From: Datisca glomerata
Lineage: Eukaryota > Streptophyta > Magnoliopsida > Cucurbitales > Datiscaceae
Length of the DNA stretch: 64,000 nucleotides
NCBI GenBank assembly: GCA_003255025.1
Contig: QANY01007271.1
Location: 1 to 64,000, forward strand
Direction: 5' to 3'
Positions 22,384 through 34,400 of this stretch are shown piece after piece. The notes beneath the pieces are model-generated. The model saw nothing but the letters and a program-made list of their open reading frames with translations. It had not been told where the DNA came from and did no database searches. The translations under genes were made by a program, and so were the position numbers. Numbering within the stretch: position 1 is the first letter of the stretch; each line of letters begins with the position of its first letter.

Positions 22384-24180
22384 CCTAACAATTAATGTGC
22401 CGCCTTAGGGTCGGTCAGATTAGTTTTAAACTGTCTATGAGATATTCTCATCATTATTAATTAAAACTTAAAATATCTCATATTTTCTCTTTTAACAATA
22501 ATATATCACTTATTTGGTCAAAGTCACAATTATCCACTCAAAGCTTAATTGTGACTTTGTGAGTATATAACCCATTATTTCAGATTTAATGACTTGATTT
22601 AGAACATGTCGCCTTACGGCCGGTCAAGTCTAAACTACATCGCTTAGTCCTATCTTCTTAAGAAGTTTAACATTGATATTGATACAGTTCGAAACCTTCA
22701 TTAGGGGGATGAAAACAAAGCCATATTGAGGCCCTCACTGTATCTCACGGTGTTGTACTAATAATGGAGATCATAGTTTACATTGACTTGACAACCTTCT
22801 CCCTCTCACTATTTTATAATTGATGTCTTTCTATTTTAACTAATCAATTATTCTAAATTAATTACTAGTTAAAATAACCTATGAATGTAAAATTAAATAA
22901 AAATCTAATCTTATTGATTTAAGTTCATTTAACCTTCTAAAGAGCTTAAGTAAAAAATAGATGAACTTAGAATACTAATTAATTACATTCATCTAATTTT
23001 AATAAAACGTTTTTAATAAAGCCGCTTCCTAAAGGTTACTAAGGCCTTTAGAGTGGTGTGATTACTAAGTTTAAGTAATTAAAACTTGACAGTTAACATG
23101 CAATTGATTTCTCAAAACAATTCATATAAACACATTAGGAGAGCCATAATCAATCATGTTTGAGATGTATGATTAAATAACACTGTGTGAGATTTCATGT
23201 ATGGCATGTGATCGACTAATGCATATTCATGTTATCAATCATATCAATAAACATTTACTTAAATAATTAAATAAGTAAATGATGAACCAAGTGACTATTG
23301 AGTATTTGTAAATTATAGCATTTTAAAAAAAATTACAAAATAGACTTCAAGAATACATATTTCCAAAATAGATCATTCTCCACTAGAGGTCCATGTTCAT
23401 AATCTTCAAGTTTTGATCAAAACCATTTTAATTAGGATAACTATTTCTACTAATGAAATAATCTCATTAATTATTTTTTTTAAATTAACTGAATTTGATT
23501 AGTCAAAAAATAATTTGATGACTCATCAAACTTGGGTCAAACTCAATCAATAAATTAATTTGAATTTTCAAAAAATTAAAATGGATAACTATCATTTTAA
23601 AATTTCAAAATTTAAAATTCAAAAGTTAAAATTTAAAAAATAAAGGATAGAATTAGGTTTTCTGAAATATCGCAGGGATATGGCGACACAGTATCAGAGT
23701 TTCTGCGAAACATACCCTAGCAATCACAACAATTACCTCGGGCGGTGGTAGCGAGACACTTCCACTTCCGTCGCCGCTGATATTTTCAGTGGTAATTCTG
23801 CCACTGGAAAGCTGGCGGTGCCATTGTTGGCAATCATATTGCCGGTGCCGGCGCCAGAATTCCTTAACAGAATCCCTGTTTCTCTTTTCTTCTCCTTTTT
23901 CATCTCATACGTTCTTCGTCTTCTCACGTATGAAATTTTTACAACATAATATTCAAAATAAAAAAATACAAAAATTCATATGCCCCAAATGGCTTACACA
24001 AGATCTAAGGAAAATAAAGAACAAAGCCTAAACCCAAAAGTAGCCATACAATTAACGATTCATCATTAAACCATTCATTCAAAAAATATAATCATCCATT
24101 CATTCATAAATATCAAAATATATAATGAATAATACCAGAACACCCACACAATATTTAATGTCTACATATATAAAGATCAC
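22384..24180 (-). other. copia 5' leader region, no gene seen
   Basis: About 1.8 kb between the gag start and the primer site. AT-rich, with stops in all frames, no recognisable domain, and a GC-richer island at 23730-23880 with short chance frames on both strands. An unusually long leader for a copia element. It may include a captured or inserted fragment. Confidence 0.5.
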
Positions 24181-24190
24181 TCTGATACCA
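24179..24190 (-). other. primer-binding site, tRNA-iMet type
   Basis: On the minus strand TGGTATCAGAGT directly follows (two-base gap) the 5' LTR. It matches the initiator-tRNA-Met complement TGGTATCAGAGC in 11 of 12 bases. This fixes the element orientation. Confidence 0.9.
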
Positions 24191-24192
24191 AT

Positions 24193-26253
24193 TTTTAGAA
24201 ATTGAGGCGTGCATCAGGGACGGTTTATTTAAAAAAAATTGATTGAAAAAAAAATTGCGACACAACGGTTTCCAAATTTTTTTTTTAAACCTTTTAATGA
24301 AAAAAATATTTTTTCTTATCAGATCCATTATATATCTATACATTAAATCGAAGACATACAAAGATAAGAGTTATACATCTTGTAGTCTTATCAAGCATCC
24401 TTGCAAACAACGAATTTGTAATCCCACGAACAATAGACTGCGAGATCCAGATCAAGATCTTCCAAACCAATCTTCAAACATACTAGAACGTGTGTGGGCA
24501 CATAGAATAAATCAAAAACACTTTTATGCTCTAGATGTACTCAACACACGAGATCTATATGAGATCTAGAGATTTTGGAGAATGACTATTGTGATACGGA
24601 ACTCTAAGAGAAAATTAGGAAAACTCATATAGCTTTTTGATTAACTTTTAATCACCCAGTTGCTTATCATGAGGCCAATGGAATAATATCTATATATATC
24701 TTCTAGGTCAAGGATCATTAAAATTTTATGGATTCATAAAATAATAAATTAATTACAAATGTCATTGCAATGGAATCCACTACAATTGATCCAATACTAC
24801 AGTGCCACATGGCACTGCTGATTCACGGCACCACTGTAGTGCCGGTTGGCACTATAGTGTGCCATGTGTTATTATAGTGTCACGTGGCATTACAATAACT
24901 CATGTCAATCTCTTATTAAAAAATCAAAGGCTGACATGTGGCAATCTAATATGCCACAAGACAATTGTCCTATAATTTATTATTTATATGAATCAAATAA
25001 ATATTTAGATATCAGTTAATTTAAAATTAACTTATCTGATCTTTCAATCAGTTATCTTAGATGTTAATTAACATATTAGATAAACTAAATCAAATAATTA
25101 TCTCATTATGATTTAATATTATTTAATTTCATAAATCAAATCATCTATCTCACTAATCGATCAACATTAAATTAATCGATATTATTATCTATTTGTAATT
25201 TTTGAAAATTATAATAAATAAAATCATTAATTATATACTTGCCCCAGAAATTTAATTCTTTATGCAAGCTAGTCCTTTTCTCATGTCCTGAAATATTCAT
25301 ACCCTAGACTATGTAGTACAGATCTAACTCGGGGACTATGAACCCATAATTCTAAACTCCAATAAATAAGATTATTAATTAAACTTTTTAATTAAATAAT
25401 CTTATTTATTAATTCCATTATTACTCCACTATAAATATAGAATTGCACTCTTAGTAATTACAGAATATATTTACAGAGTATTCTCATGTAGTCTGTTGAT
25501 ATAATCACTTCATGTAGTTCTATCCTCCAATTATTGCTTCGTAAAATAGAGCTGGTCAAAATTACTATTTTACACTTCTAATTACCTATTGATCCTTAAA
25601 TACCATTAATTCATTAGTGAATGACCAATTTATAATTGTATAATAAATTTAAGCTCAATAACCATTCAGTTTCAGAATTAACACTTAAGAGAACTAATAT
25701 ATGATCCATTAGGGAAGCTTGGATTCCAAATCTTGTAAGACCATGTTCCCGGTCATCCATATCACTGAACCTCCAAAACAAAAGTCACTAGTCTGTTTTA
25801 TAAACAAACTTTAATAAGTGAATCAAAAGACTCAGTACACATACATAGGAGTTCATGATTACTGAGAATTTAGACCGGTCTACATATGATCATCAGTTTT
25901 AATGTGTATTAAATCTTTTTGATAAACGGTAAGTTAATAAGGATAATTAATCCACATTGCTCATGTCTTATATATTTTAATTATATAAAGTACTTTCACT
26001 AAGATATCTATCCACATCAGTGATCAGGATCTAAATCACATGCATTCATAATGCTTAGTGAACCGTACTAGCAGTCATTCATTAAAGATTTCATACTTTA
26101 ATATGTTGCGGACTATTTTATTCATTATACAAGATCATAGTCTTATTAATGATCATAGTCTCATACTTTAATGTACTAGCAGTCATTCATTAATATGTTG
26201 ATACTCTCGCACTTATACAAGATCATAGTCTTATTAATGAATGTAGAATTTTC

Positions 26254-26295
<42 letters not shown>

Positions 26296-26346
26296 CAACA
26301 ATAATTTAAAAGAATAATTATAAGAAAAATGTAATTTAATTAATTT
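24193..26346 (-). repeat. 5' LTR of the copia element
   Basis: Aligned along its length with 16469-18390 and with the solo LTR. The inner end begins TTTTAGAAAT (TG lost). The outer end follows ATTCAACAATAATTTAAAAGAATAATTATAAG, shared with the solo LTR, then becomes ambiguous at 26327-26360, where it meets the inverted GTTCACC repeat. A (TA)n run at about 26256-26291 replaces a TATTTATATAAA segment of the solo copy. Confidence 0.85.
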
Positions 26347-26440
26347 TGATGAACCCCTCAAATAATTATTAATTTTGTACATTTTGGTGAACCCTATACA
26401 TTTTTTGTGAACTTCTAAACATATTAGGTGAACAAAAAAT
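26347..26440. repeat. inverted copy of the GTTCACCAAA repeat
   Basis: GATGAACCCCTCAAATAATT, then TATTAATTTTGTACATTTTGG and GTGAACCCTATACA, are the reverse complement of the units at 16060-16468. The copia element is thus bounded by the same repeat family in opposite orientation. Confidence 0.8.
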
Positions 26441-28457
26441 ATTTTTTTGAATTTTGACTTGTAACCGACTGGGCCTTGTGTGGCCCGGATTGCTCCAAAA
26501 GGAAACTAAAGGCCACAATGGCCTAGCATTCATGGCGGGAATTTCTTCCTAGCATTATAAAATCTTATGTAATTATAGCATATAAACAAGTTTTTAAACG
26601 TGCGTTAAGATATAGGAGGGTTTTCAATTGTTTAGGTAAATAACAATTTTTTTACGCCACATCATTAATTTTCAGTTGATGATTTTTGCTTGACATCTTT
26701 CCCCCACGTGTAAAATAAATTTGTTTGATTTCGTAGGGCCACGTCAATTAACAATATTGCATTATCTTTAATAGTTTCAGTTATTGCTAGCATTAATATA
26801 TTTTATTTTAAATTCAAATTTAATTAGATATTGCGCTTTAATTCAAATCCCCATTTTTATTGTGATTTCGACTATGGAAAGTATCTTTCCATAATCGATT
26901 GATAATGAATTCCAGATTTGCAGCCCTCTTTTCAAAACAATTCTCACGAATTGTTGATTTGTGTTTATCAAACAAAAGAAAGATTCCATATTCATCCTTA
27001 TTCTAACTGAAACATTCATCCACAGGGAAAATATGATTTACCTTTAGTCAATCCATATCGAATAAATAATATACCTTTGCCGTCAATGGAGTTTTTTCGG
27101 TTAATGGAGTTATCTCTCGTCAATAGAGTTACCTTAAACCAGTAGTCAATCCATAGGGAAAATATGATTTCCCTTTGCCGTCAATGGAGTATTTCCTGTC
27201 AATGTTGTTCTCCTCGTCAATGGAGTTATCCCTCGTCAATGGATTTACCTTTTACCGTCAATGGTTCTATTCAGATGGGCGTCAATGGAGGTTTGTCGAC
27301 GTCAATGGCGATCTCATGAGGATGAAGGTTTTCGGGAATGATTTGAAACTATGGGAAGGGTTTCTAGATATTTTTGTTTGATTCTTTAGACTTGATATGA
27401 CAAGTTGTTTAACGTAATTAGGATAGTTACCTTAACTGTAGTATATGGTTTTTACTTTTTCATTTTCTTATGTATATTTCAAATTAATTGATACTTATTT
27501 TTTCCTTATATAGAGTATACCAATTAAGTATATCACTAGTAGACAGTTGATTGACCCGAATTAATTTAAATTAGTTTCATTTAAGCAAGGGTGGTTGAGA
27601 AAGGTTTACTGCGCGGTTGAGAGGGGCGGAATTTTTAATTTTCAAAAATTTAAGTTTTATGGAAAGTATCTATTTTATTTTAGTATCAATTAAATGTATA
27701 AATTAATTTATAAGTATATCAATAATCTATTAATTACGGGGTGTTGAGGATTTAAAATCCTGCGGTTTGGGAGATGAGAGATTTGTTGATTTTTTAAAAT
27801 TTTCACATTTTATAGTATATTTATGTGGATTTCGTAGTAATTTATTTATTGTTTCCTTAATTATAGGATATATTAACGAAATATATCATCAATAGACAGT
27901 TGATTGACCCGAATTAATAGATAATCTACTTTATATGAGCAAAGAGTATTTTTGTCTAAAGTACTTCACTATCTAAGAAACTTATTATTTATCTATAAAT
28001 TTAGAAAATCTGTTTATTTGTTAACACATCACCATAATATTGTATAGTTTGCAAAATTTCCCTCCATTTCTGTAAATGCGTCCGTATGCCAACGAGGCCC
28101 ATGTAGCAAACAACACTGCCACATCTACAATATTGAGGCGTTATTTACACCTTTAATAGTAACAACCGCAAATCAGGACCGTCATTTTTCATCCGTTATA
28201 CATCCGGTCAAGAACGACGCGATTACCATACCACTTCATCACACACACGCGAACATCCCGCCTAGTGGCACTTCTGTAAAATCTACGTATAACGGCAAAG
28301 CATCTGCTCTCGCCCTCTCGTATTTACACTCAGCGGACCATTGCTGATTCGAAACATCACCCTGGCCTCTCTCTCCCCCTTTGTCCATCTCGGGGAATCA
28401 CCTTGATCACTAGGCTTCGACTATTGAGATCTTTGCTAGAGCTTCTACTTCGAAGAT
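26441..28457. other. intergenic region and COPB2 promoter
   Basis: AT-rich with no gene-like frame. It holds a GTCAATGGAGT minisatellite (27078-27315) and a diverged duplication marked by AGACAGTTGATTGACCCGAA at 27541 and 27894. The last about 350 bp before the COPB2 start codon are richer in C and contain CT-rich leader text (28360-28450), consistent with promoter and 5'UTR. The exact transcription start is not visible. Confidence 0.6.
27078..27315. repeat. minisatellite, CGTCAATGGAGTTATCC-like unit
   Basis: About ten imperfect copies of (C)GTCAATGGAG(TTAT) at 15-30 bp spacing, some with CTCGTCAATGGAGTTATCC. No coding sense: the 68-codon frame across it reflects the repeat. Confidence 0.75.
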
Positions 28458-31400
28458 ATGGTGAGTCTAGAATCCGGCTCCATTTCCGAATTCGCTTTTT
28501 CATCTAAGTATATAGCTTAGATCTGGTTGAAGTCTGCTTCGATTTTATATCACAGTATATAGATATTATCTTCAAATTGAGCCATGAATTTGAAATACAT
28601 AAAAATTCAACAACGAGAGCTAAAATTAGTTCGATTCTGGTTTGCTGGGGAGCAGGGTGGGTAATAACATGGAAACTTTGTTTTGTTTTGCTTCAATATA
28701 CCCGAAGCCATGTATGGAGATACGGGACTTGAATTGGTTAAGATCTGACGCTTGATTTTGGACAAAGTTAAGAGCTCCATGGGCTTTAATTTGTATTATT
28801 GAAATTCATTTTGGTGCAACTTCAATTTCTTCCCTATTTGGTTTTTGATAAGCAAAAGAAAAGGTGTGCAAGGAACTTGTCAACTATTTGAGATTCAATA
28901 CTCAGTTTTCCTTGGGTTTGTTGGCAAACAAATAGAGAATTCGTTATTATACTTTAATCAAGTTTCCTGCAAATACTAACGAGTTCTCTTTCTTTTCTTA
29001 TGTATTCACAGCCTCTCAGACTTGAAATCAAGGTAATTTTGATTCTTCTTGCCAAAGGGTACCAATTGTGGTTGATCTAGATACTATCAATAAGTCTATT
29101 GTTCCTAATTCTTATTGAATGATTAATGTTTTCTGTTATTCTTTGGTTCAGAGGAAACTTGCCCAACGGTCAGAGAGAGTAAAATCTGTGGATTTGCATC
29201 CAACAGAACCATGGTAATCTTATAGTATTTACGCACACTGTTTCATTGAGCCGTCTCTTGATAGGCTAACGTTGAATTATGTGATACATAGGCATAAGTA
29301 ACGGAATAGGATGGTCTGATTCAGTTATACCTGTTATATCGCTTTTAATACTAACTACACATGTTGATACCGAATCGCCTATACTGTTTCATAAGCCATA
29401 ATTGTAAGCGGCTGCGATGACCGTGACATGCGAGAAACTTCCATCCGTTTTATTTTCTATAACTCTAATCAAATTTGAGTGGTTCGGAACCAGTCTCCCG
29501 TTATTGAATATATTACAATAGTTGGAGGAGGTGATTTTAAGATGTTCTCCTTAAATCAAAATTACAAATGTCCTATATTTGATTAAATTTTAAAGTTTAA
29601 AATTATTAGACATATAAATTGCTTTTCATGACAGTATAGCCTGTATGAAATGAAAAGTTGAAAAAGAATTCAGGACCCCATGATTGCTTCACAATAGGGA
29701 TCTGCAATTCTACTGCTATAGCTATCCGCTATTTAACTTCAGTTCTATATGTCCTTGTACTGTGGCTTGCAATTCTACTCATGTTAGGATAGGATTGACG
29801 ATGAATTAGTCATGGATGAAGTTGTATCTCATGCTACTATACAGCGCATGTGTTGGGACCTGAGACGTAGAGAAATTTGATAGAGGCCTGGAGTGGATGT
29901 TTATACATGTTACTTTCATTGTTATTAACTATTACTAGGGAAAGGATAGATGAAGTTTATGGTGCATTATTGTTATCACTGCAGGATTCTTGTGAGCTTG
30001 TATTCCGGATCTGTAGGTATCTGGAACTACCAATCTCAGGTATGGAAAATATTACTGATCATCATGATATTCTGAGTATTACCACTGCTAGTTCATTGTT
30101 GTTGTTTTTTTAAACTACGTCGACATTATACCCGACTGAACATGCATGTTGGTGATAAAAAAAAGAAATCTGACTAATTATGTATTTTGTATGTAAGTGC
30201 TGTTCAACAAATAGCTGCTTTAAACAGCTTCACCAAGTGTGCTCTATGACATAAGAGATTAACTTAAAGATCTGATGTTATTATCACGCACACCTAGAAA
30301 TTTTCCTATTTGCCGTGGCTGTATCTAAAGATAAAAAACTGACAGAGAGAGGAAATTAACTTGTCAGGATCAAATGTATTGATTATGGAAATGTGTAATG
30401 TTAGACAGAATAATGAAATGGTTCCCGAGAAGATTTTACCCTCGTGAAATACTATATTTGATTAAACAATTAAAGATTTTTAAAGCATAGTTGAGAATAG
30501 CTTCGTCCAAGTATTCTAGAATACACAGCTCGCACTTGATAAAGAGTTAAATCGTAGCTTAACCTCTCATCTCCTGACTTTGAATTTATTATTCATCTCC
30601 TTCCAATTGGGATGTGATTGGAGTTGTATACTATCCTGATTGATCTTGTTAGGCATTATCTTTTATCATGCATGATTTTTTTATCAGTGCTTGTTCCTTT
30701 TGTTGTGATAGTTTTTTACCATTGTAATAGCTTTTGGTACTTAATGATTTCTTGGGTCAACTTTGTATATAGTTTATAATCATAGAGAGTTAACTCGAAT
30801 CTCCTTTATACTGCTTCAGACGATGGCTAAATCTTTCGAGGTCACTGATCTACCAGGTGAACGGCAAAGTCTTTCCATGTTTGGAAATTTTAATTTCTTA
30901 ATGAGATTTCCTAATGAAAGATAATTTTTATGTAGTAACTCTTCTGATCTTATAAATAAATTATTGTTTTTGGTAGCCTGTGCTGTCCTCTGAAGTCTGA
31001 GCTGTGTATTTGCAGTTAGGTCTGCCAAGTTTATTGTACGTAAGCAGTGGGTTGTCACTGGAGCTGATGACATGTTTGTTCGCGTTTACAACTACAATAC
31101 AATGGATAAGATAAAAGTATTTGAGGCCCACTCAGATTACATTAGATGTGTGGCTGTACATCCTACCCTTCCATACCTACTGTCATCTTCTGATGATATG
31201 CTTATAAAGCTTTGGGATTGGGACAAGGGTTGGGCATGTACTCAGATTTTTGAGGGACATTCCCATTATGTAATGCAAGTGACATTTAATCCCAAAGACA
31301 CAAATACCTTCGCAAGTGCGTCTCTTGATCGCACTATAAAGGTACAAAAGTGACTCTTAGTTTCTTTTAAAAAATATTTCTTCAAACTTGGTTTGTTTGA

Positions 31401-34400
31401 GTTCATATTTTTGTAAGTTGTCTTGTTGTCATCCTGTATAATATGTTCTTTGGCAGATATGGAATCTTGGGTCCCCCGACCCTAATTTTACATTGGATGC
31501 CCATCAGAAGGGAGTAAATTGTGTTGACTACTTTACCGGCGGTGATAAACCCTATCTAATTACTGGTTCTGATGATCAAACTGCGAAGGTTCGGCTTCTT
31601 CTATCTTATGTCTTAAGAGATCCTTGACAATGAAGAGCTGTGTTGCTATAAATAATGTTGATAAATTTTGTGCAAGCAGGTGTGGGACTATCAAACCAAA
31701 AGTTGTGTCCAGACACTTGAAGGTCATACACACAATGTCTCTGCAGTTTGTTTTCATCCAGAACTTCCTATAATAATTACAGGCTCTGAGGATGGAACCG
31801 TTCGCATCTGGCACGCGACCACTTATAGGTAGCAAAGTTGTTGATAAATTAGATAATTTTGGGTCTTCTCTTAAATGTACTTTAAATTAATTAGATATTT
31901 TTTGGTGGATACACCCGTGAACCGGTATCATGCCGATACCATAGAATTTTCCCCTTGGAAAAGTTCCTTGATAATCGGCATTTTAGAGGTCCTGTCACTA
32001 CTACCTAAACGTCAAATTATTTGTGGAAAACATATTTTAATAGCTATGGTTCTTCTGTTGTTTTTCTCCCTACACTTGCAGGCTTGAGAACACTTTGAAT
32101 TATGGGCTTGAGCGAGTCTGGGCTATTGGATACATGAAGAGTTCTCGTCGGTGCGTCGTTTAAGTAGACATGTTTTTTTCCCATCATTTATTTAATTTTT
32201 GAGACATCCCTGAACTCACTAAAATATTTGTCAAAAATATTAGGGTGACTTAAAATGCATTGCAACCCCCCCNCCAAAAAAAAATTATTAAAAGAGGGAA
32301 GAAAATTGATGAAAATATGGTGGCAGTGGAAAAGCTGTTGAGAATAGCATCATTTTGGTTAAACATGTGTGTCCTGGAAAAGATGCTTTCTTTATAGAAA
32401 TTCTAGTACTAATATATTAGTCACTTCTATAGCGTTGTCATCGGTTATGACGAAGGAACCATTATGGTGAAACTTGGTCGGGAGGAGCCTGTCATTAGCA
32501 TGGATAACAGTGGAAAGGTCATTTGGGCTAAGCATAATGAAATACAAACTGTGAACATTAGAAGTGTTGGAGCAGATGTTGAGGTTTGAACTCTATATAG
32601 CTTGGTTCCTTATGGTTTTACTTTGTGAAAAATAGGATGGCAAGTATATACTGTTTTAGAGACAATTAGTTGATAATTTACTCATGCTTCAACCTGCTTC
32701 TTAGGTTACTGATGGTGAGAGATTGCCTTTGGCTGTTAAGGAATTGGGAACCTGTGATCTTTACCCTCAAGTAAGTTGCATCCCTGCCACATATCGAATT
32801 GTCAGTGATGTTTTCTATCATGAATCCGCTCTGTTATTCATGTCATCTGCTTTCTCCTTTCTGTTCAAAGGTATAAGATTAAAATCTTTGGAAGCTCATC
32901 GACGTCTTTACCTGTCTTCCTATGCTAAATATTTATTAATGTGTTGATGGAGAATCAAGGATCAAAGATATATAAGGATACATAACATTAGATTTTAAGG
33001 ATTTTATATTTTAAGTAATTTAGGTGTTTTATGTAGTTTCGAATTCTAGTTAGATTTAGATTTTATTTGAGAATGTCTTCTATGAATGAAGTATCTTGAG
33101 TATTAATTAGTTTAGGTTATATCTATTAAAGATTAGCATATAGTGTTTTAGTTAGCTTAGACTTTTAGTTAGTTTAGGATTGCCAATTGCCTATAAACAT
33201 TGTAGGCATGTTTTATGTAATTTGAGAGACTTGGAATAGGGATTGAGTTATTTTAGATATTTACTTTAATTTAATGAGCCACCAACAAAAAAAGAGTTTA
33301 ATTTAGTGAGCCTGTGTGCTCGTGATCTCCTTTCCCCTCCTTTTTTTTTCAAATCTGTCCTGCATCATGCGTCTGCGTACACACATACATGTATATAGGT
33401 GGTACTTTGTACGATACAACGTTATCAAATATCATATTACGATGTGTTAATTGAATTTATAGCTATACAATCTTTGGTCCTGTAATACGTGTACTTTAGT
33501 TAAGCTTATTTTCCTTTTTAATTGCCTGTCTGGGTCTTTGCTCTTTATTGATTTCTTATGAGTCTGACCCTAATTTGATTCTTCAGAGCTTAAAGCACAA
33601 TCCCAACGGGAGGTTTGTAGTTGTCTGTGGAGATGGTGAATATATAATATATACGGCTTTGGCATGGAGAAATAGGTCTTTCGGTTCAGCATTGGAATTT
33701 GTTTGGTCATCGGATGGAGAATATGCTGTTCGAGAGAGTACATCAAGGATCAAGATTTTTAGTAAAAACTTTCAGGTTTGTCTTGCACTTTGCAGATTTA
33801 ATCCTCTCTGATGTTGATGGAAATTGGAAACTTACAAAGCATTTGCTTTTTTGGGAAACAGTTAGTCTTTCAGCAAACGACTTTCTAATGTTCATGGTAT
33901 ACGATAACTTTTACACTTAGTTTTGAACATGTTGAAGGGAGAAAGATTCTTTGTGATAAGATATTAGTGCTTCTTTTACTTGTGCTTCCTAATATTATTC
34001 ATAATTCGATCTTTTTATTTCTGGAGCTCTTTGATTATCTTTTTACTTGTTTCACTATTTGAAGGATACGTGTTAAGTATGACAGAAATGACTTTTCAGG
34101 AAAAGAAGAGTGTTCGACCGACCTTTTCGGCTGAGCGTATTTTTGGAGGAACTCTGCTAGCTATGTGCTCAAATGATTTTATCTGCTTCTATGATTGGGC
34201 TGAATGCAGGTTGATTCGGCGGATTGATGTGAATGTGAAAGTAAGTACAAACATAGTTAGTTTAAAATTTTCAAACATATCCCAAAGAGCTTGCCTTATT
34301 TCTATTTTATGCTATTTTCTAGTTTTTTTTTTCATTTCTCTTTAAAATTTGTCAGAACCTCTATTGGGCTGATAGTGGTGATTTGGTGGCGATTGCTAGT

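Larger units (their letters stand above)
16469..26346 (-). mobile_element. Ty1-copia retrotransposon, degenerate, minus orientation
   Basis: Two LTR copies (16469-about 18400 and 24193-about 26346) enclose gag, zinc knuckle, protease, integrase, reverse transcriptase and RNase H remnants read on the minus strand in the copia order. An iMet primer site lies next to the right-hand (5') LTR. All genes carry stops or frameshifts. The 3' LTR is joined directly to RNase H by a deletion. The two LTRs differ by many substitutions and indels, which points to an old insertion. An assembly gap (NNN) sits in the integrase region. A related solo LTR is at 41981-44126. Confidence 0.9.

Noticed and set aside
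23733..24031. overlapping frames of 64 and 80 codons in the copia leader
   Set aside because: No motif; they arise from a short GC-rich patch.
26341..26360. TTTTGATGAACCCCTCA as an intact LTR end with CA
   Set aside because: It resembles the solo LTR end (GATGACATAACCCCTAACA) but equally matches the inverted GTTCACC repeat, so the true outer LTR boundary is left open and no target duplication is claimed.
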